Source: an uncultured Paraprevotella sp. (GTDB taxonomy: Bacteria; Bacteroidota; Bacteroidia; Bacteroidales; Bacteroidaceae). From it: 64,000 nucleotides of DNA. A model generated the notes under the pieces. That model saw only the letters and a program-made list of their open reading frames with translations. It had not been told where the DNA came from and did not search any database. The stretch is taken from positions 46,606 through 110,605 of the forward strand of contig CALUKY010000006.1 in the NCBI GenBank assembly GCA_944321345.1. Reading direction: 5' to 3'. The translations under genes and the position numbers were made by a program. Within the stretch, counting starts at the first letter, position 1. Every line of letters starts with the position of its first letter. This document shows, piece after piece, positions 1 to 8,060 of the stretch.

Positions 1-10
1 ACTAAAAATA

Positions 11-59
11 TCAGCCATTCGGAAAGTGGAGCGTGTATCTCCATTTCCCGAATGGCTGA
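11..59. terminator. Long inverted repeat, likely terminator
   Basis: A 12-bp perfect stem (positions 11-22 with 48-59) with further pairing inside it is followed on the minus strand by a T-rich tract. It lies about 100 nt beyond the stop of the minus-strand membrane protein gene, and could also serve a gene entering from the left. Confidence 0.65.
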
Positions 60-162
60 CATTTCTCAAAATCAAAAAACACTTCGGATCGCACTCAACT
101 TATATGCCGCATATGCCTACGGCATTTTTCTTGTCAGGCAATCCAGAAGTGCTTCCGGAATC

Positions 163-897
163 TTATTTTCTATAGATATATTTTGCCAATCCATAAAGGT
201 ATCTCCGGAATCCCGGACGATACTTGAGCAAACGGTCAAACCAGCCCAAATGATGCCCGATAATACGTACGGCAAAACCCACATAATACATGGCAAACAG
301 TGTTCCTATTCCTATAATGTGCCACTGCCACTCTCCAAAGAAAGCATAGCAGGCTATGATTCCCAACAGAACCAGCGAAGTGTCTACCGCAATCTTGACT
401 CTAGGGAAGTCCATCCCCAACACACGGCTTACAGCCACCGGAAAACCTTCTCCCGGCATCGTGACACTACCGCATCGCACCTCCAAGGCAACTCCGGCGG
501 CCAAAACAGTACATCCAACCAACTGAGCCACTATCTTTTCCCAAAAAGCAACCGGTTCCAGCCAGGAAGTCAGATACATATTAAAGTCCAACAACATACC
601 GAAAACAAAACCAACCAGCAACTGAAACAACTGAACCGGATCAAATTTACGACGAAGCACTCCTATCTGACCGAAAACCAGCACTCCATTCATGATATAC
701 GTATATTCGCCGATGGTCAACGCCGGCACCATTCCGTCGGCCCCAGCTTCCTGAAATACATAAGGCAACACACTGATCACGCTTGATCCTAACATGCTCT
801 TCACGCACAGAGCCACTCCTAAAGTCATAATAAACAACGAAACAAGCAGAAGCAAATGCTGCCATACAAATGATACAATTTTTTCTTTTTTTGTCAT
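163..897 (-). CDS. YczE/YitT-like integral membrane protein (DUF6198 type)
   Basis: Predicted 244-residue inner-membrane protein with about six hydrophobic segments and a short, basic C-terminus. The conserved-looking segment VTMPGEGFPVAVSR in the second half is typical of the YczE/YyaS/YitT group, whose transport substrate is unknown. I chose the ATG giving MTKKEKIVSF, because the 11 residues upstream in the longer frame (to 930) look like untranslated leader and the hydrophobic core starts soon after this Met. It is a single-gene unit followed by a strong inverted repeat at 11-59. Family assignment rests on motif memory; no function should be inferred beyond membrane location. Confidence 0.8.
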   Translation of the reverse strand: MTKKEKIVSFVWQHLLLLVSLFIMTLGVALCVKSMLGSSVISVLPYVFQEAGADGMVPALTIGEYTYIMNGVLVFGQIGVLRRKFDPVQLFQLLVGFVFGMLLDFNMYLTSWLEPVAFWEKIVAQLVGCTVLAAGVALEVRCGSVTMPGEGFPVAVSRVLGMDFPRVKIAVDTSLVLLGIIACYAFFGEWQWHIIGIGTLFAMYYVGFAVRIIGHHLGWFDRLLKYRPGFRRYLYGLAKYIYRK

Positions 898-1230
898 TTT
901 ATTTTGTTTTAATACAATACAGTCAAGCATAAAATCTACAGGTCTGCATACAAGATAAAGTTTCCTTTGAAAAGTGCGGTTTCGAAACTAGCCTGCAGTT
1001 TTTTTATAAGAATTTGCTTTCAAAATTAAGCAAAAAAATGGGAATTTTCGTTTTTTTAGAGAAAAATAAGAATCTGATTATAATATAATTGAAAAAATCA
1101 ACCAATTGTTGACGACCTTCGATTCGAATCACAAACAAAAGATCGCAAGAAAACTTCCGGACCAACTTATAAAACAGAAATCCAGACGAGCAAAGAAAAA
1201 CAATATGTCAAGATATGCCCAAAGCAATAT

Positions 1231-1356
1231 CTAAGGCAAACAGATTATTTTACCATCATAAAGATACAAACCAGCCGGAAGCTTACGGGTAGCCTCGTAT
1301 TTGGTGACAGAGCGTAGCAACAAGAATCCACTTACAGAATATACATCTGATTGCAC
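1231..1356 (-). pseudogene. Relic of a secreted-protein C-terminal sorting tail
   Basis: A 41-codon open stretch bounded upstream by an in-frame TAG (1357-1359). The translation contains VYSVSGFLLLRS followed by LPAGLYLYDGK, the same build as the C-termini of the CotH and papain-like proteins at 46.5 and 49 kb (an IYxVSG strand, then PxGxYxVxGKK). It has no credible start codon, so I read it as the end of a deleted surface-protein gene. It lies just downstream of a signal-peptide fragment on the same strand (1427-1591), which may be the other end of that gene. Confidence 0.6.
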
Positions 1357-1426
1357 CTAGGAAAGAAACACATCATCAATATCTGTTGTTTCCTATTTAA
1401 AAGCTTCGATATAATTGGAATATAAA

Positions 1427-1591
1427 TTAATACTGGGTAGTACGGTCAATTTCATTAATCAAGACTTGCCCTTTTGTGTATGCTTCATTAAAAAGCGTAT
1501 CTCCACGAGTTACAGTTGCTGAAACCTGAGAAACAGATCCTGTTATCAGCAAAAAGAATAACAGACCGGCCAAGATAAATCGCTTCTTCAT
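1427..1591 (-). CDS. Small secreted peptide or 5' fragment of a secreted protein
   Basis: A 54-residue frame beginning MKKRFILAGLLFFLLITGS, a clear signal peptide with lysines, a hydrophobic core and a small-residue exit near residues 20-25. About 30 mature residues follow, then a TAA. No family is recognised. It could be a genuine small exported peptide, but the sorting-tail relic 70 bp further down the same strand suggests that both are ends of one gene that lost its middle. It is shorter than a typical ORF cutoff. Confidence 0.45.
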   Translation of the reverse strand: MKKRFILAGLLFFLLITGSVSQVSATVTRGDTLFNEAYTKGQVLINEIDRTTQY

Positions 1592-1769
1592 AAAATATAA
1601 GATTTTATTAAAACAAAATGTGCGGCCAAAATAAGCATTTTCATGGAAATCTCACTATTTTTGAAAAAAACAAGGAAAAATGGTGCAACATATTTCGGAT
1701 TTCCGCGTCTTTCACATAAAAACGGATCCGAAATTTCAAACTTATGTTTCACTTTTAATACCAGTATTT

Positions 1770-2255
1770 ATGAAAAAATATGCGCCGATCTGCCTGCTTT
1801 TTCTCGCCCAAAGCACTTTTGCGGGTAGTATAAAAGATATATTCAAGGAATTCAAGAAAACCGAAAACGCAGAGTTTGTCCATATTCCCAACATTGTCAT
1901 GCGCAGAGCAGCAATCTCCTCCGAAGACGATGAATTCATGCGGCATATTAAAGAGGTCAGAATCCTTACTTTGGACAATTGCAATGAAGAAAAGATTGCG
2001 AGATTTCTGCAAAAGACCAAGGAACTGGAGCAGCAGGGCTATGATCCGTATGTTAAAACCAAAGAAGACGATGAGAACATGTCTGTCCTGATTAAGGAAA
2101 AAAGAAATACAATCCGGGAGGTAGTTCTGGTAATGATCGACGGTCAGGATCTTTGTCTGATTCAGGTAGAAGGAAAGTTCAAAATGGAAGATATCTCCGG
2201 ACTCAGTGTTAAAGTAACGCCGTTAGGACATGGAGACAAACGAGTTCAAGAATAA
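1770..2255 (+). CDS. DUF4252 family exported protein, first copy
   Basis: A 161-residue protein with a signal peptide (MKKYAPICLLFLAQSTFA), starting at the ATG that gives this leader rather than at the earlier frame start at 1680. The body (SIKDIFKEF, then alternating helices and strands, ending VKVTPLGHGDK) fits the DUF4252 group, small periplasmic proteins common in Bacteroidetes. Its last 26 nt overlap the start of the ECF sigma gene, so translation is probably coupled. A second DUF4252 protein lies on the other side of the sigma/anti-sigma pair. Role unknown; the context suggests an envelope-stress or sensing unit. Confidence 0.75.
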   Translation: MKKYAPICLLFLAQSTFAGSIKDIFKEFKKTENAEFVHIPNIVMRRAAISSEDDEFMRHIKEVRILTLDNCNEEKIARFLQKTKELEQQGYDPYVKTKEDDENMSVLIKEKRNTIREVVLVMIDGQDLCLIQVEGKFKMEDISGLSVKVTPLGHGDKRVQE

Positions 2256-2736
2256 ATTTCTACCCCATCATGCCATGATGTACCGAACGGCTTATGCCTT
2301 TCTTCGCAACAGTCAGGAAGCGGAAGATATTCTTCAGGAGGCTTTTTTGAAACTGTGGCTCAAACGAGAGGAGCTGGATGCCATCGACAATACGGAAGCT
2401 TACTGCATCACTCTGGTGCGCCACCTGTGTCTGGACCTGATCCGGAACCGGAACAACCATCCTCACGAGGGCATAGAGGAATGTCACGCCATACAGCATT
2501 CCGCCAACCTGCAGAAAGAACTGGAACAGCATACCGAAGCGGAAACCGTGCGGACACTCATCAACCAATTGCCCGACACGCAACGGAAAGTGATCTGGCT
2601 TCGCGACATCAATGAATGTTCCTTTGAGGAAATCTCCCGGGTCACCGGACTGAACCCCATAAACATAAGGGCCACTCTGTCAAAAGCCAGAAAGAAAATA
2701 CGTGAACAATTTAACCGATGGATCAAGGAAATATGA
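2230..2736 (+). CDS. ECF-type RNA polymerase sigma factor
   Basis: A 168-residue sigma-70 family protein with only regions 2 and 4. Region 2 covers roughly residues 20-60 (AYAFLRNSQEAEDILQEAFL, then LVRHLCLDLIRNRNN); region 4 covers roughly residues 108-163 (LPDTQRKVIWLRDIN, then FEEISRVTGLNPINIRATLS). Size and layout are typical of ECF factors. The start overlaps the preceding DUF4252 gene by 26 nt, and the stop overlaps the next gene as ATGA. It probably drives its own operon, controlled by the downstream membrane protein. Confidence 0.92.
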   Translation: METNEFKNKFLPHHAMMYRTAYAFLRNSQEAEDILQEAFLKLWLKREELDAIDNTEAYCITLVRHLCLDLIRNRNNHPHEGIEECHAIQHSANLQKELEQHTEAETVRTLINQLPDTQRKVIWLRDINECSFEEISRVTGLNPINIRATLSKARKKIREQFNRWIKEI

Positions 2737-3251
2737 AAACGGATGATATAAAACAACTGCTGCAACGCTTCTACAACGGGCAGACCACACTGGAGGAAGA
2801 ACAGCAACTGATGCTTTTCTTCCAGGATGAGCAGGTTCCGGATGAATTGCAGGCAGACCGTGCCCTGTTTCAACAATATCTTTTTTTGAAGAGTGAAGAA
2901 GCTCCACTTCCCGCGGCACTGGAACAGCGCCTGGAGCGCCGGATCGACGCCTGGGAAAGCAACCGACAGACCGTATCATCCGGACAGCGGCGGAAATGGT
3001 ACTGGATCAGCGGATGGGCGGCGGCTCTGATTCTGGCCATCGGCATCGGGTTCCATCAGACAAGACCGCACACAGCGGTGGAGATGCAGGACACCTGCAA
3101 GTCGCCCGAACAGGCTTATGCCGAAACATGCCGTGCCTTAAAACAGCTGGCCGAGGTTATGGAAAAAAGCGAAGACGAGCTTCAAAAAGCCAACAAGGCC
3201 AACCGGCAAATAAAAGAAGTGTTACACTCAATAAACAATCTGAAAAAATGA
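2733..3251 (+). CDS. Likely membrane anti-sigma factor
   Basis: A 172-residue protein with a helical N-terminal cytoplasmic half, one transmembrane helix near the middle (WISGWAAALILAIGIGF) and a C-terminal coiled-coil-like tail ending in KANRQIKEVLHSINNLKK. I chose the ATG at 2733 because it forms an ATGA overlap with the sigma stop; an ATG at 2718 is also possible. No zinc anti-sigma motif is visible. Position directly after an ECF sigma gene and single-pass topology support an anti-sigma role by inference. Confidence 0.7.
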   Translation: MKTDDIKQLLQRFYNGQTTLEEEQQLMLFFQDEQVPDELQADRALFQQYLFLKSEEAPLPAALEQRLERRIDAWESNRQTVSSGQRRKWYWISGWAAALILAIGIGFHQTRPHTAVEMQDTCKSPEQAYAETCRALKQLAEVMEKSEDELQKANKANRQIKEVLHSINNLKK

Positions 3252-3709
3252 AACATCGTATTCTTATCCTGTTATTATGCCTCATGTGTGGCATAGCTCA
3301 TGCCCAGAGGCAGGACGACGTTTTCAAGAAAATATCTGATATGGATCATGTAACGTCTGTCTACATATCTCCAAGAATGTTTCAGCTCATGAGCAAAATG
3401 GAAGATGAAGACAAGAGTATGAAAGAACTGATTTCTCGCATCAGAAACCTGCAGATTCTGTCGTCATCAACCCCTTCTGCCATAAGCGTCATGCGCCGGG
3501 AAATGAACGCGCTCCATAAAAACAAGGGATATGAGGAACTGGTCCGCGTCAAGGAAGGCAAAGAATCCTCTGTCATTTCCAGTAAAAAGCAGGGCAATAT
3601 GTATGACTATATACTGACCTCCGACTCCCCGGACGAGTATACCATCATATTCCTGCAAGGCAACTTCTCGCTCGAGGAAGTTCAGTTTATCATGGACAGC
3701 ATGCCGTAA
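3248..3709 (+). CDS. DUF4252 family exported protein, second copy
   Basis: A 153-residue protein with signal peptide MKHRILILLLCLMCGIAHA and a body (VTSVYISPRMFQLMSKM, then LQGNFSLEEVQFIMDSMP) typical of DUF4252. It starts in an ATGA overlap with the anti-sigma candidate. With the copy at 1770 it flanks the sigma/anti-sigma pair, so both may be the sensed or sensing periplasmic components. The two copies share fold-level features but little sequence. Confidence 0.82.
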   Translation: MKHRILILLLCLMCGIAHAQRQDDVFKKISDMDHVTSVYISPRMFQLMSKMEDEDKSMKELISRIRNLQILSSSTPSAISVMRREMNALHKNKGYEELVRVKEGKESSVISSKKQGNMYDYILTSDSPDEYTIIFLQGNFSLEEVQFIMDSMP

Positions 3710-3747
3710 CCTCAGAAGATTCTTGTCCGTAAAAACGCATCCACCGT

Positions 3748-5076
3748 ATGAAAAGATATATTTTTGCCGGTACGCTCTTCATAGTCCAGCAGGCGTTTGC
3801 AAACAGCGACGCTTGCCGGGCGTTTTGTATTGGAAAAAGTGCCCCATTGCCCCAAACGGAACAAGCGGACAGCACCTCTCAGAAACTACGCCATCATATT
3901 GCTTTTGATTTCCGGCCGGACTATATCTTGCCCACCAACAACTATCAGAGAGGAGCAGGCGGCGTAGTCCCACCAAGCACTACGCTGGCCGTGAATCTGA
4001 AATATGGTTTCCGTTTTGCGCCGGATTCATATTTCGGCAGGAATTATCCGCACACGGTGCAAGGAATCGGCGTGGGCTACCACACCTTCTTCAATCCGTC
4101 GGAGATGGGGAATCCGTTGGCGGTCTATGTATTCCAGACCTCACGCATCGCCACGATCTCGCGCCGGCTGTCTTTGGATTATGAATGGAATTTCGGCGTT
4201 TCTTTGGGATGGAAAAAATATGATCCGGAAAAGAATCCCACAAATACAGCTGTTGGCTCTTTTGCAAATGCGTATATCAATCTGGGGCTGTTGCTCAACT
4301 GGCAACTGTCTTCGCGCACTCAACTCCTGCTGGGGGCAGGATTCACGCATTTTTCCAACGGAAACACCCGCTACCCGAACGCAGGCATCAACACGGCCGG
4401 AGCCTATTTGGGCATCAGCCAGGAACTGGGTAAAGACAAATCTTACGGCACTACCCTGCTCTCACCGGATCAGGAGTGGAAAAGCAAATCCTTTCGGGAA
4501 CGGATGACTTACGACGTGGTGCTTTACGGCGCTGTACGCAAAAAAGGAATTCTTCCGGACGGGGTAACTCCGGTCATCGCTCCGGGAGTATTCGCTGTGG
4601 GCGGAGTCAACTTCACGCCCCTTTACCGGGTGAACCGTTATTTCCGCACCGGAATCTCGCTCGACGTGCAATATGATGAAAGTGCCAATATCGTAAATCA
4701 TATAGCCAATCCCGATGGTGCGACTGCCGGCTTTGAAGCGAAATTCTACAAACCTCCTTTCCGCGAACAGTTTGGTGTGGGACTGTCTGCCCGTGCGGAG
4801 CTGGTCATGCCCATATTTTCCATCAACTTCGGCATCGGAAAGAATCTGATTTGTAAAGGAGCTGACACCAATGCCTCTTATCAGATTTTAGCTCTGAAAA
4901 CGGACATCACCCGAAGATTCTTCATGCATGTGGGCTATCAACTCTACCGTTTCAAGGATCCCAACAATCTGATGATCGGCATCGGCTACCGTTTCGGCCG
5001 GCGCACCACAAAACCGGAGAGCAGACACCAAAGCACACCGGCTCCGGCAAAGAAAATAAAGAGCAGGGTGCCTTGA
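3748..5076 (+). CDS. PagL-like outer-membrane acyloxyacyl hydrolase / lipid A deacylase-related protein
   Basis: A 442-residue exported protein: signal peptide (residues 1-18), many amphipathic beta strands, and a segment with H201, S203 and N204 followed by NAGIN. This resembles the His-Ser active site of PagL lipid A 3-O-deacylases, in the consensus HxSNG. At twice the length of classical PagL it belongs to the larger Bacteroidetes form. It is the fifth gene of the ECF operon and suggests that the regulon remodels the outer membrane. Its 3' end overlaps the convergent PepSY gene by 91 bp. Catalysis is inferred. Confidence 0.62.
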   Translation: MKRYIFAGTLFIVQQAFANSDACRAFCIGKSAPLPQTEQADSTSQKLRHHIAFDFRPDYILPTNNYQRGAGGVVPPSTTLAVNLKYGFRFAPDSYFGRNYPHTVQGIGVGYHTFFNPSEMGNPLAVYVFQTSRIATISRRLSLDYEWNFGVSLGWKKYDPEKNPTNTAVGSFANAYINLGLLLNWQLSSRTQLLLGAGFTHFSNGNTRYPNAGINTAGAYLGISQELGKDKSYGTTLLSPDQEWKSKSFRERMTYDVVLYGAVRKKGILPDGVTPVIAPGVFAVGGVNFTPLYRVNRYFRTGISLDVQYDESANIVNHIANPDGATAGFEAKFYKPPFREQFGVGLSARAELVMPIFSINFGIGKNLICKGADTNASYQILALKTDITRRFFMHVGYQLYRFKDPNNLMIGIGYRFGRRTTKPESRHQSTPAPAKKIKSRVP

Positions 5077-6473
5077 CCCAGACAGGTGTAGATGCGACCG
5101 GTATGAATCTCCTGCGCCACATTCCAAAGCGACATGGGGAGTAAAGAGAGTTGCCGGGGCATGGGCAGCTTGTCGGTGCCACGATTATACTCCACCGCAA
5201 ACGGAGCACCGGAGAAATCGGCACTATATCCCGACACGGCGTATTTGCCAAACGGAGGACCTGCCGTTTCCAGGGCCGGTTCGCCCGTAAAATAGTCATA
5301 AGACACACCTTGCCGACGATCCCACACATACAGACCGCTGAAAGAACCCATCAGCCAACACCCGGCAGTATCTTTCTGCCATACATTCAGTCCCATGACA
5401 CTCACCGGAGGAGTCTGTGGCAAGGGCTGTGCCACCGCATCCAAGGACGAAAGCGAATAAATGCCTTCTGAGGTGGAAAGCAGCCAGTCGCCGCAAGCCT
5501 CATCATAGCGGAGCATACGGAGTTTGTCCTGCCAGGGATTGGAATCATCGAGCGAAGTATAGGGCACGATCGGAGCACGCCCGTAAACCAAAGCGATGAG
5601 CAGAGGCGGACGAAGGCACCAGCCGCTAAACGCTACGAAGAGAAGCAATACAAAGGTGTAGCGCCCGAACCGGTCGTGCAGGTTCAGGCTGTGTTTCAAC
5701 ACCTGAAGAGACAAGCGGGGATTACTTCCCGTACGTTTCTTTCTGCGGATATGCTTCGGCAAAAGCCAGTAAATTACTCCCGTCACGCAAAGTATGATAA
5801 AAATCACCGCCACGGCATCGACCACTAATTTTCCTCCCAACCCGAACAGTTCGCCACTGTGCAACAGCCATACCAGACAAAACAGAGATACCCGTCCGTC
5901 ATAATCGGACGGAGCCGCCAACTGAACCTTCTGAAAGGTAGTATATGGAGCCGAAGAAATGTACAGGTAAGAACGCCCCACCGCAATCAGCGTATCGCCA
6001 CGAAAAGTCAGATCGGAAAGTTTCTCGTCTTTACCCAAAGAAAACGGACAGGTACGCCAACAATTGCCCGCCTTATCATAACGATAAAGTCCGAACTGCC
6101 CTGCGGCCCACAGCGAGCCGTCGGGCAAAGACGCTACGGCTTTGATATTACGGTAATCCGCTCCAGCCGGCAATCCGGCATTAAAATCCGTCACGCTGCA
6201 GCCCGTTGAGTCCGTCAGCCAAATACCACTGCCACCATAAATCAGAACATGTTTTGCGGAATCGGGCGTTACATAGGGACAGGTGCCACGCAAAAGTCCG
6301 CGGTTCCAGTTACGGTACAAATAATCATCCGGCAACAGCGAACGGCTGACCTGATAATCCGCCACAGCCCGACGATGATTCAGAATGATACCGCTCACTC
6401 CAAACATCAGCATAAAAAAGCAAAAAATCAGTCCGAACCATTTATGATGTTTCTTCCAGGTTATCCGTTTCAT
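4986..6473 (-). CDS. PepSY-associated transmembrane protein
   Basis: A 495-residue inner-membrane protein. The N-terminus (KKHHKWFGLIFCFFMLMFGV, then SGIILNHR) is the hallmark of PepSY_TM proteins, which are often linked to iron or ferric-reductase functions. A large extracytoplasmic loop has propeller-like segments (DGSLWAAGQFGLYRYD). Further membrane helices lie around VVDAVAVIFIILCVTGVIYW, YTFVLLLFVAFSGWCL and near the C-terminus. A promoter with a perfect -7 box is at 6527-6534. The gene converges on the PagL-like gene with a 91-bp overlap. Substrate unknown. Confidence 0.78.
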   Translation of the reverse strand: MKRITWKKHHKWFGLIFCFFMLMFGVSGIILNHRRAVADYQVSRSLLPDDYLYRNWNRGLLRGTCPYVTPDSAKHVLIYGGSGIWLTDSTGCSVTDFNAGLPAGADYRNIKAVASLPDGSLWAAGQFGLYRYDKAGNCWRTCPFSLGKDEKLSDLTFRGDTLIAVGRSYLYISSAPYTTFQKVQLAAPSDYDGRVSLFCLVWLLHSGELFGLGGKLVVDAVAVIFIILCVTGVIYWLLPKHIRRKKRTGSNPRLSLQVLKHSLNLHDRFGRYTFVLLLFVAFSGWCLRPPLLIALVYGRAPIVPYTSLDDSNPWQDKLRMLRYDEACGDWLLSTSEGIYSLSSLDAVAQPLPQTPPVSVMGLNVWQKDTAGCWLMGSFSGLYVWDRRQGVSYDYFTGEPALETAGPPFGKYAVSGYSADFSGAPFAVEYNRGTDKLPMPRQLSLLPMSLWNVAQEIHTGRIYTCLGQGTLLFIFFAGAGVLWCLLSGFVVRRPKR

Positions 6474-6481
6474 TTTCTCTT

Positions 6482-6534
6482 TAAAAGGTTTTTAAATGGG
6501 CTTTAAAAGCATTTTAAACACAACTGCAAAAGTA
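6482..6534 (-). promoter_or_regulatory. Promoter and TTTAAA-repeat leader of the PepSY gene
   Basis: On the minus strand a perfect Bacteroidetes -7 box (TACTTTTG, 6527-6534) follows a TTG element 21 nt upstream. The leader between it and the ATG holds four TTTAAA-containing units spaced about 10-12 bp. A similar arrangement occurs before clpS at 42613-42653. Confidence 0.65.
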
Positions 6535-6673
6535 CAACCAACAAGAAGCTCGATGCAAGATTCTATCATTCTTTTAACAGATGTTTTCATGGAGTATCCT
6601 CATTTATGAGGACTCAGAGAGTTTTCCTTTGAAACAGTCAACTCTTATTCTCCACTTTTCTCCATAGTTGAAG

Positions 6674-6704
6674 TTGCACAAATAAGAACTGCAAATTATC
6701 TTTG
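6674..6704 (+). promoter_or_regulatory. Promoter of the methyltransferase gene
   Basis: TTG at 6674-6676, a 20-nt spacer and a perfect -7 box TATCTTTG at 6697-6704. The start codon lies only 20 nt downstream, giving a very short leader. Confidence 0.7.
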
Positions 6705-6723
6705 TTTTATTTTCTCATGAATA

Positions 6724-7494
6724 ATGATCCTCAAAAGAAAAACTATGGATGAAATGGAACTGATGATGCACCTGCATCTGAATAACGAACGACAAGGTCC
6801 CGGTAGCGAAACTACTACCCTGCTGGCCTTGCAACTGGCACAAGTAGACCGAAACCGCTCTTATAAAATAGCAGACATCGGTTGCGGTACAGGAGCCCAA
6901 ACCCTCACTCTGGCCCAATCTCTTCAAGGAGAGATTCTGGCCGTCGATTTGTTTCCAGAGTTCCTGACCAAGCTGGAAGAACGCCTGCAAAGCCAAACGC
7001 TCACCGCCTCGGTAACCCCAATCTGCGCTTCTATGGACCAACTGCCCTTTGAAACCGGAACACTGGATCTGATCTGGTCGGAAGGAGCGGTATATAACAT
7101 GGGATTCCAGAAAGGAGTTATTTATTGGAAGGATTTTCTAAAAAGTGGTGGCATACTGGCAGTTTCCGAGATTTCATGGACCACCAACCAGCGCCCTCAG
7201 GAGCTGGAAGAGTTCTGGAACGGAGAATATCCGGAGACGGATACCGCTTCGGAGAAAATAAAGATTCTAGAGGATGCCGGCTATAAGGTACTGGGACATT
7301 TCATACTGTCTGAAAACTGTTGGATGGAAAATTATTATGAACCGCTCCTGAAAAGTCATCCTCACTTTCTAAAAGAATTTGGCAACTGCCATACAGCGCA
7401 TAAAATCGTAGCGACCGATCTGCAGGAAGTTGAATTCTATAAAAAGTACAAGGATTATTACAGCTACGGTTTCTACATCGCACAAAAACCATAA
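6724..7494 (+). CDS. Class I SAM-dependent methyltransferase
   Basis: A 256-residue cytoplasmic enzyme with the SAM-binding motif I DIGCGTG at residues 51-57, an acidic motif II region (ILAVDLFPEF) and a motif IV-like stretch (LDLIWSEGAVYNMGF). The fold is the Methyltransf_11/25 type seen in many small-molecule methylases; substrate cannot be told. Starts at 6724 and 6745 are both possible; I kept the first because a promoter lies directly upstream. It stands alone, with no obvious operon partner. Confidence 0.85.
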   Translation: MILKRKTMDEMELMMHLHLNNERQGPGSETTTLLALQLAQVDRNRSYKIADIGCGTGAQTLTLAQSLQGEILAVDLFPEFLTKLEERLQSQTLTASVTPICASMDQLPFETGTLDLIWSEGAVYNMGFQKGVIYWKDFLKSGGILAVSEISWTTNQRPQELEEFWNGEYPETDTASEKIKILEDAGYKVLGHFILSENCWMENYYEPLLKSHPHFLKEFGNCHTAHKIVATDLQEVEFYKKYKDYYSYGFYIAQKP

Positions 7495-7529
7495 GCACAG
7501 ACCGTTTCGGACTTGACCAGCCGAAACGG

Positions 7530-8060
7530 TCATTTCTTTTTGGGCGCTCGCAGTTTTCTCAACGCATGTTGACGGGCAGCCACGACACTTGGTGCCGGAT
7601 CTTCAGAAAGATACTCCAAAGACAATTCCAATTCCTGTTTTAATTCCGGATAGAATCCACAAAGACAGGCCGCCAGATGAATCATATAGGAACGGTCGCC
7701 TGCCGTGTATTTCCGGTCAGCCAAATGGCATAGACAAAAATCCAACAGATCGCCCCGTAAGTTCTCTTTTGTAGAAAGATCCTGCAATAACGAAAGGACC
7801 AAGCCCAACCGCACCGGAACTTCGGGCGACAAGGCCAGACGGACAAGCTCTTCATAACGGGAGGACAGATACAGCGTTTTGTCCTCCAGACTCAAATGAC
7901 TGAATATCCAAGCGACATTCGTACAGGTCCGAGTATCGTCTGCCCGAAGCAGAAGATCGCAGAGCTCCGAAATTCCCGCCTCATCGTGATGCAGATTCTG
8001 CACCCATATCAGCACTTCGGCCTTGGACATTCTTCTTTCCAACACATGAATATCTTTCAT
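7530..8060 (-). CDS. Helical repeat (HEAT-like) protein linked to recD2
   Basis: A 176-residue, mostly helical protein with repeated leucine-rich helix pairs (AWIFSHLSLEDKTLYLSS, VPVRLGLVLSLLQDLS, IHLAACLCGFYPELKQEL), like a short HEAT/ARM solenoid, and a basic C-terminus (LRKLRAPKKK). No catalytic motif. It starts in a 4-nt ATGA overlap with the recD2 stop, so it is co-translated with the helicase. It may act as a binding partner of RecD2 or a neighbour protein; this is inference only. Confidence 0.6.
   Translation of the reverse strand: MKDIHVLERRMSKAEVLIWVQNLHHDEAGISELCDLLLRADDTRTCTNVAWIFSHLSLEDKTLYLSSRYEELVRLALSPEVPVRLGLVLSLLQDLSTKENLRGDLLDFCLCHLADRKYTAGDRSYMIHLAACLCGFYPELKQELELSLEYLSEDPAPSVVAARQHALRKLRAPKKK

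Noticed and set aside
52-786. 244-codon plus-strand frame at the left end
   Set aside because: It lies opposite the membrane-protein gene, has no recognisable domain and poor composition (His/Gln/Ser-rich), typical of an antisense shadow.
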